Source: Coriobacteriia bacterium
GTDB taxonomy: Bacteria > Actinomycetota > Coriobacteriia > Anaerosomatales > Anaerosomataceae
Length of the DNA stretch: 55,156 nucleotides
Direction of reading: 5' to 3'
NCBI GenBank assembly: GCA_016938395.1
Contig: JAFGUS010000101.1
Location: 1 to 55,156, forward strand
Shown: piece after piece, positions 10,059 to 18,838 of the stretch
Numbering within the stretch: the first letter of the stretch is position 1
Layout of the letters: the number at the start of each line of letters is the position of its first letter
Notes under the pieces: generated by a model
Database searches by the model: none
Told to the model about the DNA's origin: nothing
What the model saw: the letters and a program-made list of their open reading frames with translations, nothing else
Program-made: the position numbers and the translations under genes

Positions 10059-11993
10059 ATGAGGCGATGGTCTCGTCCGTTGGCACTGTCCTTCGTGCTG
10101 CTCGTCGTGCTCGTTGGGGTGACGCCCGCTGCGGGGATGATGTCGCCCGCAGCACCCATGAACGGCGCTCTGACGGCCACCTGGGAGCGCAACTGGGGGA
10201 GCTTCGGTGCGCTCGACGGGCAGTTCAGCGGTCCACTCGATGTCGAGGTGGACAAGATGGGCCGTGTGTATGTGACCGGTGTGACGGACGTCGCCGACAA
10301 GCGTGTGCAGGTATTCGACTCTGATGGCGTGTTCCTCGGCAAGACGACCCAGGGGTGGGACGGCCAGCCGCTCTCATCGCCCCGCTCGCTCGCCTGCGAC
10401 CGGCGGGGGAACGTCTTCGTGGGGCAGATGGGCAACGGCGGACTCGTCAATCGCTACCTTCCACTGCTCACGCTGCCCTCGCCGTCCTTCGACGAGGCGA
10501 CCGGTTGAACACCCATCAGCGCCCCCGAAGGTCTCGGGGTATCGCTCGACGGTCACGTATACCTGACGGATACGGTGCTCCACAACATCCAGATCTGGGA
10601 TTCGTACGGTGTCGGATTCGGTTCCTGGACGCCAGAAGGCATACCGACGACCGGGTTGGATGTGTCCGAGGACGGACTGGTCTTCACCACGACCGGAACG
10701 ATGGATGGCACCACGGAGTCGGTCGTCGTCTACGACGACGACCCGGCGACACCACCGCTCGTCTGGGGCGGCCACGGGATCGCCTGGGGTGATTTCCTCT
10801 CGCCCGCCAGTGTCGCCGTCGACCCGGTCGGCCGCTCCTTCGTCGTCGAGACCGACGGGCATCGCGTCCAGGTCTTTGGTGCCGAGGGACAAGTACTACA
10901 GGTGTTCGGCTCATTCGGCTCCGGGGACACGCAGTTCTCGCATCCGCGGGGGATCGCACTCGGCCCCGATCGCACGGTCTACATCGCCGACTCGGCCAAC
11001 CACCGCGTGTCGAAGTGGAACGTGGCCGTGGCCACCGATGAGCTGGAGGTAGCGGGGGCGACCCGCATCTCCACGGCGATCGAGGCATCGAAGAAGGCGT
11101 ATCCGGTAGATGGCAGCGTGGACATCGTGATTCTCGCGACGGCGTACAACTGGCCCGACGCTCTCGGCGGTGCCGCGCTGGCCGGCGCGGTGCACGGACC
11201 GCTGCTGCTGACCCCTGCGAATATGTTGCCTGCCGAGGTCGCGGCGGAGATCACGCGCCTCGCGCCCAAGCGCGTCTACGTGCTCGGCGGCACCGGAGCG
11301 GTCAGCGACGCCGTGATGGACGCGGCCCAGGCACTCACATCGGAAGACATCGCGACGCGGCTGCCCGGTGGTGATCGCTACGAGACAGCCATCGCCATCG
11401 CCGCCGAGGTCAAGGCGATGCGCGGTTCGCGGTACGATGGGACCGCGTTCGTCTGCACTGGCCTCGACTTCCCCGATGCTCTGTCGGCGGCTCCGGTGGC
11501 GGCGGCCAACGGCTGGCCTATCTACCTCACACCCCCGGATCACCTGCCGACCGAGGTGGCGGACGCGATGATGGCGATGTACGGCGGCAACCCCTCCAAC
11601 CATGGCTACATCATCGGGGGAACGGGAGCCGTGAGTGAGACGGTCGCCGATGCGCTCAACGAGGCCCCGTTCATGGGCTACATGCGCATCTGGGGCGACG
11701 ACCGCTATGAGACTTCCGCCGAGGTGGCAAGGATCGGCTTCAGCGGGCTCGGGATGCTCATGTCGCGTCCGGCGCTGGCCACGGGCGAGGACTTTCCCGA
11801 TGCGCTTGCTGGCGGCGTGCTGCAGGGGAGCGACGCGTGCCCGGTGCTCCTTACCCGGGGCTCCGTGCTCAGCCCGCATGCTGCTGCCGTGCTGACCGAG
11901 CACAAAGACATGATCTACGAGATCCGCTACCTCGGCGGGACGGGCGTGCTCACGCCGGCGGTGCGGACCTCGGCCAGGGCACTTCTCTGGTAG
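10059..11993 (+). pseudogene. Exported NHL beta-propeller protein with three cell-wall-binding type 2 repeats, interrupted by in-frame TGA
   Basis: ATG 10059 starts a signal peptide (RPLALSFVLLVVLVG). NHL/SMP-30-type propeller repeats (e.g. PEGLGVSLDGHVYLTDT) run to about 11030. Three CWB2 (PF04122-type) repeats follow, each with a RISTAIE- or DRYETA-like motif, a (F/W)PDAL motif and a GGTGA(V)S- or GGTGVL-like motif, anchoring the protein to the wall. The frame is open for 645 codons except for TGA at 10506-10508, inside a propeller blade; reading continues in the same frame on both sides with good NHL matches. It is therefore a nonsense mutation, a sequencing error at one base (a TGG would restore it) or a readthrough site. 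As written, only a 149-residue exported fragment would be made. It separates gatA from gatB. Confidence 0.8.
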
Positions 11994-12019
11994 CGCAGCG
12001 CGTTGGGCGCTTGCTCGGG

Positions 12020-12025
12020 TAGAAT
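12020..12025 (+). promoter_or_regulatory. Possible -10 box for gatB
   Basis: TAGAAT lies 45 bases upstream of the chosen TTG start and would initiate transcription near 12033. TTGGGC around 12003 is a poor -35 with about 12 bases between, so only the -10 is convincing. An in-frame GTG at 12034 would be almost leaderless. Confidence 0.35.
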
Positions 12026-12069
12026 CGATACCTGTGCATCCGCCCCGCGTCCGTGTGAGGAGTCCCGTC

Positions 12070-13635
12070 TTGGCGAAGGACCGTTTGCTCGACGTGCTCG
12101 AACGCTACGAAGCCGTCATCGGCCTCGAGATTCATACTGAGATCACCGCCGCGAACACGAAGATGTTCTGCGGCTGCCCGGTCGCCTTCGGTGGCGAGCC
12201 CAACACACGGGTGTGCCCGGTATGCCTCGGTCTGCCCGGCGCATTGCCGGTGCCCAACGAAGCCGCCATCGAGTGGACCGTGCTCGCAGGCCTCGCGACA
12301 GACTGCGACATCGCGCTCTGGAGCCAGTTCCACCGCAAGCAGTACTTCTATCCCGACATGCCCAAGGACTACCAGATCTCACAATACGACCTGCCGTTCT
12401 GCTCGGGCGGTGTGATCGAGGTCGAGGTCGACGGACCCGGTGTGGCCGAGCGGATCGACCTCGGCGGCGATGCCGTGTCCGTAGGGCCCGGAGCTGTTGC
12501 CGAGGATGGTGGCTACCGCACGCGCATAGGCATCACGCGCATCCACCTCGAGGAGGACACCGGCAAGATGGTGCACGTGGGCGGCTCGGAAGGCCGTATC
12601 GCAGGCGCCACACATTCACTCGTGGACTTCAACCGCGCGGGCACGCCGCTCATGGAGCTTGTGAGCGAGCCCGACATCCGCACGCCCGAGGAGGCGCGCC
12701 GCTTCGCGCAGAAGCTGCGCAGCATCTGGCTTGCGCTCGGCGTCAGCGATTGCAGCATGGAGGAGGGCTCGATGCGGGTGGACGGCAACGTGTCCATCCG
12801 CCCGCGCGGCGCCACCGAGCTGGGGACCAAGAGCGAGGTCAAGAACATGAACTCGTTCAAGGCGCTCCACGACGCGCTCGCCTACGAGATCGTCCGTCAG
12901 GCCGACCTGTTGGATGCGGGGGAGGTCGTGGTGCAGGAGACGCGTCACTGGGACGCCACCGCGCGCCGTACGAGCGGTCTTCGCAGCAAGGAAGAGGCGC
13001 ACGACTACCGGTACTTCCCCGAGCCCGACATGGTGCCGTTCAGCTTCACGCCCGAGTGGATCGAGGGACTCGCGGCCGGGCTTCCCGAACTTCCCGATGC
13101 GCGCCGCGACCGCTATATGGTCGACTACGCGCTACCAAAGGGTGATGCCGCTATGCTCGCGGCCGACACCGCGACGGGCTGCTACTTCGATGCGACCGTG
13201 GACATCGCCGGCGCCGACCGCGCCAAGCAGGTGGCCAACTGGATGCTCGGCGATCTGACGGCGCATGTGAACGCGGCGGGCATCGGCATGGGTGACGCAC
13301 GCGTGACGCCCGCGCTTCTTGCCGAGCTCATCGGGCTCGTCGAGGATGGCGCCATCAGCGGCAAGCAGGCCAAGCAGGTCTTTGCCGAGGCTGCCGAGAC
13401 CGGCGATGCGCCGGGCGCGATCGTCGAGGCGCGCGGGATGAAGCAGGTCTCCGACACCGGTGCGATCGAGGCCGTCGTGGCCGTGGTGCTTGAGGCGAAT
13501 CCTGCCGAGGTCGAGAGCTACCGCGCCGGCAAGACGTCGGTGATCGGCTTCTTCGTCGGCCAGGTCATGCGCGAGATGCGCGGCCAGGGCAATCCCGCCG
13601 TTGTGAACGAGGTCTTGCGGCGCATGCTCGGGTAA
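12070..13635 (+). CDS. gatB: Aspartyl/glutamyl-tRNA amidotransferase subunit B
   Basis: tRNA-binding, kinase-like subunit of GatCAB that phosphorylates the misacylated amino acid before amidation. The N-terminal YEAVIGLEIHTEI, the cradle-domain NRAGTPLMELVSEPDI, the KSEVKNMNSF stretch, and the C-terminal helical/YqeY-type tail (FVGQVMREMRGQGNPAVVNEVL) are all present. TTG 12070 is the preferred start because GAGGAG (12057-12062) lies 7 bases upstream, giving 521 residues; GTG 12034 would extend it by 12 residues. It is separated from gatCA by a degraded surface-protein gene, an unusual split. Confidence 0.94.
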   Translation: MAKDRLLDVLERYEAVIGLEIHTEITAANTKMFCGCPVAFGGEPNTRVCPVCLGLPGALPVPNEAAIEWTVLAGLATDCDIALWSQFHRKQYFYPDMPKDYQISQYDLPFCSGGVIEVEVDGPGVAERIDLGGDAVSVGPGAVAEDGGYRTRIGITRIHLEEDTGKMVHVGGSEGRIAGATHSLVDFNRAGTPLMELVSEPDIRTPEEARRFAQKLRSIWLALGVSDCSMEEGSMRVDGNVSIRPRGATELGTKSEVKNMNSFKALHDALAYEIVRQADLLDAGEVVVQETRHWDATARRTSGLRSKEEAHDYRYFPEPDMVPFSFTPEWIEGLAAGLPELPDARRDRYMVDYALPKGDAAMLAADTATGCYFDATVDIAGADRAKQVANWMLGDLTAHVNAAGIGMGDARVTPALLAELIGLVEDGAISGKQAKQVFAEAAETGDAPGAIVEARGMKQVSDTGAIEAVVAVVLEANPAEVESYRAGKTSVIGFFVGQVMREMRGQGNPAVVNEVLRRMLG

Positions 13636-13666
13636 GTACCACAGGGCACCACTCCGGGGACGCTCG

Positions 13667-13709
13667 GCTCGCTGTGCGCGGCGGACAGACCGCGCCAGCG
13701 GAGGCGTCG
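13667..13709. repeat. Dispersed intergenic hairpin repeat, copy 1
   Basis: This 43-base segment matches 18857-18899 at 35 of 43 positions by direct comparison, including the shared core ACCGCGCC(A/T)GCGGAGGC. Here CGCT and GCGCGG (13670-13682 region) pair with CCGCGC and AGCG, and outer arms CGGGG (13655-13659) and CCCCG (13717-13721) close a larger hairpin. It lies just after gatB. Confidence 0.6.
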
Positions 13710-13758
13710 TCCAGCACCCCGAAGCGACGCCCACCCAACCCCTCTCCCTGAATCGTGT

Positions 13759-13780
13759 CAGACCCCGCTGCTAGGGTCTG
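13759..13780. repeat. Inverted repeat upstream of small protein gene
   Basis: CAGACCC (13759-13765) and GGGTCTG (13774-13780) form a perfect 7-bp stem with an 8-base loop. No T-run follows, so it may be an operator or a weak terminator after gatB. Confidence 0.4.
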
Positions 13781-13837
13781 CCCAGGGGCACAGGAGCAGT
13801 GCGGCGGAGACGCCGCGGACACCAGGGGGTGTACCCG

Positions 13838-14113
13838 ATGCAAGAGGAGAGTGGTCGTCGCGAGGAGAGGGGAGCGGGAGGAGCCGAGTCGGCGAGGATC
13901 CTGATGATGGACGCGGGCGCCGCGGCGGGACTTCCCGATCCGGTGGACACGTTGCTCGAGGCACATGCCACTGTCGTGGCTGAGATCCGGACACGAGCGG
14001 CGCAGCCGGATCTCGATGGACGTGAGATCAAGGTTCTCGCCAAGACGCTTATGGCGCTGGAGTCAGCCATCGACATCATCACTGACGGTCCGATTGGCGT
14101 GGCGTACACGTAA
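13838..14113 (+). CDS. Small hypothetical protein
   Basis: A 91-residue protein with a charged, Gly/Glu/Arg-rich N-terminus and a helical C-terminus (VDTLLEAHATVVAEIRTRAAQPDLDGREIKVL, given in part) ending GPIGVAYT. There are no cysteines, no signal peptide and no membrane span. I do not recognise a family. ATG 13838 is chosen because AGGGGGTG lies about 8 bases upstream. It stands alone between gatB and a convergent small membrane protein gene, after a perfect inverted repeat. Confidence 0.55.
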   Translation: MQEESGRREERGAGGAESARILMMDAGAAAGLPDPVDTLLEAHATVVAEIRTRAAQPDLDGREIKVLAKTLMALESAIDIITDGPIGVAYT

Positions 14114-14201
14114 GGACCGGGCGGCTCCGTCGGCTCACGTGCAGGGGCGCCCGAAATCGCAGGGTGGGGCGTCCCTGCCGTGGGCGCGGGTGTGACTCCG
14201 G

Positions 14202-14534
14202 CTACGAGCCGAACACCGCGCCAAGCTGTTGCTCGCTCACCGACTTCAGCACCTGCGCACGTGCGATAGGGTCGAGCGAGGCAAGCTCCTCGGCGATGCG
14301 CCCTTCGGCCTCCTCGATGCGCTCGTTCCGTGTGTCGAGGAGAACGTCGGCGAGAAGCACCGCGCCCAGACCGAGGATGGCACCCGGGATCGCCCAGGCG
14401 AAGAAGCCCCGGCGTCTGTGGGTGAGCGTGAGTGCGCCAATCAGCAGTCCGCCACCGATGACCGCTGCCGCGGTCACGGCCTCGACCTGCGCACCTTCAG
14501 GCAGCGACTCGCGCCACCGGTCGATCGCTTCCAT
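14202..14534 (-). CDS. Small two-span membrane protein, function unknown
   Basis: A 110-residue protein with two hydrophobic segments (about residues 19-37 and 46-64) split by a basic THRRRG turn, then a 40-residue charged helix (DTRNERIEEAEGRIAEELASL, given in part) that should lie in the cytoplasm. No catalytic motif is visible and I recognise no family. AAGGGAG precedes ATG 14534 by 5 bases, supporting the start. It is divergent from the MFS gene at 14672, so the ~140 bases between contain both promoters. Confidence 0.6.
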   Translation of the reverse strand: MEAIDRWRESLPEGAQVEAVTAAAVIGGGLLIGALTLTHRRRGFFAWAIPGAILGLGAVLLADVLLDTRNERIEEAEGRIAEELASLDPIARAQVLKSVSEQQLGAVFGS

Positions 14535-14671
14535 GTGAACTCCCTTCGAGGTCGCTCTGAGCAGTATGTTCCCAGGGGCGTCGGCAGGTGTCCATGCGCC
14601 TGGCCCTGAATCGCCGTCACGCTTGCCACTTGCGTTACACTGCCACTCGACATCGCGACGACGGGAGCTCG

Positions 14672-15922
14672 ATGGGCGAGGACACCAGCACGGCCGCGTG
14701 GACGCCTCCGCGCAAGAGCGTCATCGCCTGGGTGCTCTACGACCTCGCCAACACCACCTTCGCCCTCGGCGTGGGGAGCCGGTACTTCGGCCTGTGGTTG
14801 ATCGAGGAACGCGGGGGCTCCGATTGGATGCTCTCGGCCGCGATCATCCCGGCGATGGTGGCGGTCATCATCCTCGGCCCGTGGATCGGTGCGCTCACCG
14901 ATCATGTGGGCAGGCGCGTGCCGTACCTGATCGGTTCCACGGCCGTCTGCGTGGCGGCCACGGCCCTGCTGGCCACATGGGGTGTGGTTCCCTCGCTGGT
15001 GCTGTACGCCATCGGCACCGTGGGCTTCCACCTGGGCGCGCTCGTATACGACGCGCTCCTGCCCGATGTGAGCACAGAGCGCACCCGTGGGCTCATCTCG
15101 GGGCTGGGCGTCGCCATCGGCTACGCGGGCTCGGCGCTGGCGCTCGGCATCGGCATCTACCTGCTGCCGCGGGCGGGGTACGCCGCTGTGTTCCGCGCGC
15201 TCGCGGTCGCCTTCCTGCTGTTCGCACTGCCGGCGTTCGTGTGGATCAAAGAACGTCCGCGCACCCGGCGTGACGGCGCCCCGCCGGCGCTGATGAGCGT
15301 GTTCACCGCCATGGTCGATGCGTGGAAGAGCGCAGCCGGGCACCGGGGCGTGGTGCGGTTCCTGATCGGCCGCTTCCTGTACACCGACGCGATCAACACG
15401 GTGTTCCTGTTCAACGCCGTGTTCGCCAAGATGGAGCTCGGATTCACCGACGCGCAGACCGACCGCCTGGCCCTGCTGGGCATCGTGTGCGCGGGCCTGG
15501 GTGCGGTCATCGCCGGGCGGCTCGCGGACCGCTTCGGCTCCAAGCGAATGCTGCTTGCGGCGCTCGGCTCGCAGATCATCGGCCTCGCCGCCGCGGTGAT
15601 CGCCGCAGTGAGTGGCGTGCAGGCGATCGGATGGCTTGTTGCAGTCGGCGGTGGCGCGGGTATCGGCGGCGCCTGGGCTTCCGACCGCGTGCTCATGACG
15701 CAACTCTCACCCGCCGACAAGCTCGGCGAGTTCTTCGGCTTGTACGCTATCGTCGGACGGTTCGCCACAGTCCTCGGCCCGTTCGTATGGGCGCTCATCG
15801 CCGACGTCATGGGACTCGGTAGAACGTGGGCGCTGGCATCGCTCGGCTTGTTCATCGTGGCGTCGGTGCTGGTCATTCGCGGCGTGAATCCACCGATACA
15901 CCAGGCGACTGTGAAGGGGTGA
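14672..15922 (+). CDS. MFS transporter, UMF1/Atg22-like family
   Basis: A 417-residue membrane protein with about 12 hydrophobic segments. The opening KSVIAWVLYDLANTTFALGV is characteristic of the UMF1 (unknown major facilitator 1; Atg22-like) family. The MFS loop motif GPWIGALTDHVGRR lies between TM2 and TM3 and is repeated as AGRLADRFGSKR in the second half. The family is proposed to export amino acids or other small solutes, but the substrate here cannot be read. GGGAG lies about 5 bases before ATG 14672. The next gene begins within 6 bases of its stop, so the two probably share a transcript. Confidence 0.85.
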   Translation: MGEDTSTAAWTPPRKSVIAWVLYDLANTTFALGVGSRYFGLWLIEERGGSDWMLSAAIIPAMVAVIILGPWIGALTDHVGRRVPYLIGSTAVCVAATALLATWGVVPSLVLYAIGTVGFHLGALVYDALLPDVSTERTRGLISGLGVAIGYAGSALALGIGIYLLPRAGYAAVFRALAVAFLLFALPAFVWIKERPRTRRDGAPPALMSVFTAMVDAWKSAAGHRGVVRFLIGRFLYTDAINTVFLFNAVFAKMELGFTDAQTDRLALLGIVCAGLGAVIAGRLADRFGSKRMLLAALGSQIIGLAAAVIAAVSGVQAIGWLVAVGGGAGIGGAWASDRVLMTQLSPADKLGEFFGLYAIVGRFATVLGPFVWALIADVMGLGRTWALASLGLFIVASVLVIRGVNPPIHQATVKG

Positions 15923-15927
15923 GCGCT

Positions 15928-16776
15928 GTGTCCGACTTCCCGCTGGTGACCCTCGATCTCGCCCGTCGCATCGAGCGAATGGGCGTGGATGACCTCGCTG
16001 CCTATGCGGCCGAAGCGCGCGCGAGCGGAATCTACCCTGATGCGACCACGTTTCGCATAGGCGGAGGCGCGGCGTACTGGTACAGCCCAGGCAACATCGT
16101 GAACGGGTCGTTCGGCCTCGGTATGAGCGGCCCGGTGGAGCAGGAGGAGATCGCGGCGCTGATCGCGTTCTTCGAGGACCACGGTGAGTCCGCGAGCGTG
16201 AACGTGTGCCCGTACGCGGACCCCTCGCTCAGGCGGTGGCTTGCCGAGTACGGGTTCGTCGCCACGGACTTCGAAACGGTGCTGTACCAGCCGTTGTGTA
16301 GGGAGGTGGCCGAGAAGTGCGGCGCGGCTGAAGGCGGCGCGGAGGGCGCGCCTGCGGTGCGTCTGGCATCCACTGCGGCCGAGCGTGAGCTGTGGGCCAC
16401 GCTCGAGGCGCGCGGCTTCACCGACGACGTCGCCGACGACGCCGGTCACGTCCTTGCCCGGGCCATCGCGCTTCGGACCGACTCGCTGCCGTTCATCGGC
16501 TCCGTGGACGGCGAGCCTGCCGGTACCGGGATGCTCGTGATCAAGGACGGTGTGGCGATGTTCAACGGTGACTCCACGCTGCCCGCCATGCGCGGGAGAG
16601 GCGTGCAGACCGCGATCCTCGCGCACCGGCTCGCGTACGCGCGAGAGGCCGGGTGCGATCTTGCGGTGATCGAGGCCTCGCCGGGTGGCATCTCCGAGCG
16701 CAACCAGCAGCGCGCCGGGTTCCGCGTCGCGTACACGCGCGTGTCGCTGGAGCGGGCACGCACGCCGCTCTCGTAG
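15928..16776 (+). CDS. GNAT-family N-acetyltransferase (duplicated-domain type)
   Basis: A 283-residue protein whose C-terminal half is a GNAT domain: GRGVQTAIL is the acetyl-CoA pyrophosphate-binding loop and ASPGGISERNQQRAGF the following strand-helix pair. The N-terminal half looks like a degenerate second GNAT domain (VNVCPYADPSLRRWLAEYGF). The acceptor substrate is unknown. GTG 15928 lies 8 bases after AAGGGG; GTG 15919 would overlap the MFS stop but has no spacing. The tight junction suggests cotranscription with the transporter. Confidence 0.78.
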   Translation: MSDFPLVTLDLARRIERMGVDDLAAYAAEARASGIYPDATTFRIGGGAAYWYSPGNIVNGSFGLGMSGPVEQEEIAALIAFFEDHGESASVNVCPYADPSLRRWLAEYGFVATDFETVLYQPLCREVAEKCGAAEGGAEGAPAVRLASTAAERELWATLEARGFTDDVADDAGHVLARAIALRTDSLPFIGSVDGEPAGTGMLVIKDGVAMFNGDSTLPAMRGRGVQTAILAHRLAYAREAGCDLAVIEASPGGISERNQQRAGFRVAYTRVSLERARTPLS

Positions 16777-16779
16777 CAG

Positions 16780-16809
16780 GTCACCCCGCCTCGCTATACT
16801 GGGGGTGAC
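16780..16809. repeat. Inverted repeat flanking a -10 box
   Basis: GTCACCCC (16780-16787) and GGGGTGAC (16802-16809) are perfect 8-base arms that enclose TATACT (16795-16800), a good -10 box for the gene at 16835. The arrangement could be an operator over the promoter or a terminator for the GNAT gene; no -35 stands out. Confidence 0.5.
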
Positions 16810-16834
16810 GGCAACCATCCGAGGAGGTATCCGC

Positions 16835-17722
16835 ATGACCGAACGACCCACAGTCGCGTTCGTCGGCACCGGCGTGATGGGTGCGTCGATGGCCGGTCAC
16901 CTGCTCGATGCGGGATTGCCGATGGTGGTGCACAACCGCACCCGGGAGAAGGCCCAGCCGCTCCTCGACAAGGGTGCCGAGTGGGCCGAGTCGGCCGGTG
17001 CGGCGGCAGCCCGTGCGGACATCACGATCACGATCGTCGGGTATCCGCACGACGTGGAGCAGGTGTACCTGGGCCCCGCTGGCATAGTGGACGAGGCCCC
17101 TTCCGGTGCGCTGCTGATCGACATGACCACGTCCACGCCCACGCTCGCGGTTCGTATCGCCCAGGCCGCGGCCTCTCGCGGCCTCACCGCGCTCGATGCG
17201 CCCGTCTCCGGGGGCGATGTGGGCGCGCGCAACGCCACGCTCACCATCATGGCGGGCGGTGAGCGGGCTGGATTCGAACGCGCGCTGCCGCTCTTCGAGG
17301 TGATGGGCAAGACCTACTCGCATATGGGCGGCCCCGGCGCGGGGCAGCACACCAAGATGGCCAACCAGATCGGCATCGCCGGTACGATGCTCGGGCTGAT
17401 CGAGGCGCTGCAATACGCCAGGGCGGCCGGGCTCGACCTCGAGAAGACCCACGCCGCGCTTGCGGGCGGCGGCGCAAACTCCTGGTCGTGGGGGGCGTAC
17501 GGCCCGAGGATCATCGCGGGCGACTTCGCCCCCGGCTTCTTCGTGAAGCATTTTGTGAAGGATCTGCGCATCGCCATCGAGGAGGCGCACGCCCTCGGCC
17601 TGGCGCTTCCCGGACTCGAACTTGCAGAGCGGCTGTACTCGCGGTTGATGGAAGCTGATGGCGCAGAGTTCGGCACCCAGGCGTTGTGGCTGCTCTACGA
17701 ACGGGGAGATGCTCAGGGGTAG
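16835..17722 (+). CDS. NAD(P)-dependent beta-hydroxyacid dehydrogenase (3-hydroxyisobutyrate dehydrogenase family)
   Basis: Oxidises a beta-hydroxyacid, or reduces the semialdehyde, using NAD(P). The N-terminal Rossmann motif FVGTGVMGASMAGHLL, the substrate-binding DAPVSGGDVGA and the catalytic lysine K174 in GAGQHTKMANQ are all intact. Length of 295 residues is standard. HNRTREK after the second strand, with Arg residues, favours NADP. Exact substrate (3-hydroxyisobutyrate, tartronate semialdehyde or succinic semialdehyde) cannot be decided. GAGGAGG lies 7 bases before ATG 16835. A TATACT box inside an inverted repeat lies about 35 bases upstream. Confidence 0.88.
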   Translation: MTERPTVAFVGTGVMGASMAGHLLDAGLPMVVHNRTREKAQPLLDKGAEWAESAGAAAARADITITIVGYPHDVEQVYLGPAGIVDEAPSGALLIDMTTSTPTLAVRIAQAAASRGLTALDAPVSGGDVGARNATLTIMAGGERAGFERALPLFEVMGKTYSHMGGPGAGQHTKMANQIGIAGTMLGLIEALQYARAAGLDLEKTHAALAGGGANSWSWGAYGPRIIAGDFAPGFFVKHFVKDLRIAIEEAHALGLALPGLELAERLYSRLMEADGAEFGTQALWLLYERGDAQG

Positions 17723-17805
17723 GGTCACGCGAGAGCATGGAAACGCCCGGGCGGGGGCGACCCCGGGGGCGGACAGGACGCGAGTTCACGAATGGGAGGG
17801 TCGTC

Positions 17806-18516
17806 ATGGCGGACAGCGTGGGGGCGGGTGTGGCGGTCAGGCTGGGCGAGTTCGTTGCGGCGCACGCGCAGACCGACACCGGCGGAACGTGGCAGCTCGA
17901 AAGCAAGAAGATGCTTGAGATCAAGCTCGATAACAGTACCGTGTTCACCAAGCTCGGCGCGATGGTGGGCTACTACGGCCAGCTCGGCTTCGAACGCGCC
18001 GGTGCAGGCAGCGCGGGCAAGTTCCTGAAGACGATGGCGACCGGCGAGAAGGCGGCCACCACCAAGGTGACCGGCTCGGGCATCCTCTACTGCGCTGACC
18101 AGGGCAAAGAGATCACGATCCTGTATCTCGATAACGAGTCCATCTTCGTGAACGGCAGCGACTGCCTCGCGTACTCCGACTCGCTCGCCTGGGACATCGT
18201 GTTCACCGGTGGAGCCAGCATGATGGCGGGCGGACTCTTCTCGCTCAAGCTCTCCGGTACCGGGTATGTCGCGATCACCACGCACGGCAAGCCGCTCGTG
18301 CTCGGCGTGGCCCAGGGCTATCCGCTCTTCACCGATCCCAATGCCACCGTGGCGTGGTCAGATGGCCTGCAGACGTCAGTGAAGGCCGACGTGAACCTCA
18401 AGACCTTCATCGGCCGTGCGAGCGGCGAGACGTTCCAGATGCGTTTCGACGGTCAAGGCTTCGTGGTGCTGCAGCCGTACGAGGAGATCGTCGTGGCGAG
18501 CGGCGGCGGATCGTGA
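17806..18516 (+). CDS. AIM24 family protein
   Basis: A 236-residue soluble protein of the AIM24 (PF01987) family, a beta-rich tryptophan-RNA-attenuator-like fold whose bacterial role is unknown. Family features are the early MLEIKLDNSTVFTKLGAMVGYYG, the ILYLDNESIFVNGSDCLAY stretch and the C-terminal RASGETFQMRFDGQGFVVLQ. The GGGAGGG ribosome binding site precedes ATG 17806 by 5 bases. The next gene, GTG 18513, overlaps its stop codon, so the two are translationally coupled. Confidence 0.85.
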   Translation: MADSVGAGVAVRLGEFVAAHAQTDTGGTWQLESKKMLEIKLDNSTVFTKLGAMVGYYGQLGFERAGAGSAGKFLKTMATGEKAATTKVTGSGILYCADQGKEITILYLDNESIFVNGSDCLAYSDSLAWDIVFTGGASMMAGGLFSLKLSGTGYVAITTHGKPLVLGVAQGYPLFTDPNATVAWSDGLQTSVKADVNLKTFIGRASGETFQMRFDGQGFVVLQPYEEIVVASGGGS

Positions 18517-18821
18517 CGGAGGAGTCCGCCGAGGGCATTCGAGGCGCGGTGCCTCCGGAGGGCGGCAGGGTCGCAATCGAGATCGTGGAGATCCAGGGCA
18601 CCGGTGCATGTTCGATCGGGCACGAAGTCGGCGACCGTTGGGAGGTCGACTCGGCGCTCGTCCCCGCAGGCATCTGCGGCTGGGCGTACGCGGCCATGCT
18701 GCCGTTCCTGCAGCCGCTGCGCTTCGGCGGGAGCTTCCCCTGGGAGGCCGCTGGCGAGGCGCTCGTGTGCTGCCCTGATCCCGCCAACCCCGTGGTGTTC
18801 AGGCTGAGAGTGGCCGAGTAA
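18513..18821 (+). CDS. TIGR04076 family protein
   Basis: A 102-residue protein resembling the TIGR04076 family: IEIVEIQGTGACSIGHEVGD, then GICGWAYAAMLPFLQPLRFGG and a closing CCPDPANPVVFRLRV. Conserved cysteines (ACSIGH, GIC, CCPD) suggest a metal or redox site. Its function is unknown. The start GTG overlaps the AIM24 stop in a GTGA arrangement. The C-terminus lies next to a large imperfect inverted repeat that separates it from the convergent copper module. Confidence 0.78.
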   Translation: MTEESAEGIRGAVPPEGGRVAIEIVEIQGTGACSIGHEVGDRWEVDSALVPAGICGWAYAAMLPFLQPLRFGGSFPWEAAGEALVCCPDPANPVVFRLRVAE

Positions 18822-18838
18822 TGCTGACGACGCCGGCC

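Noticed and set aside
10506..10508. Selenocysteine codon in the propeller/CWB2 protein
   Set aside because: NHL propellers have no known Sec site here and I see no insertion hairpin after the TGA; a mutation or base error is simpler. Kept only as an open option in the findings.
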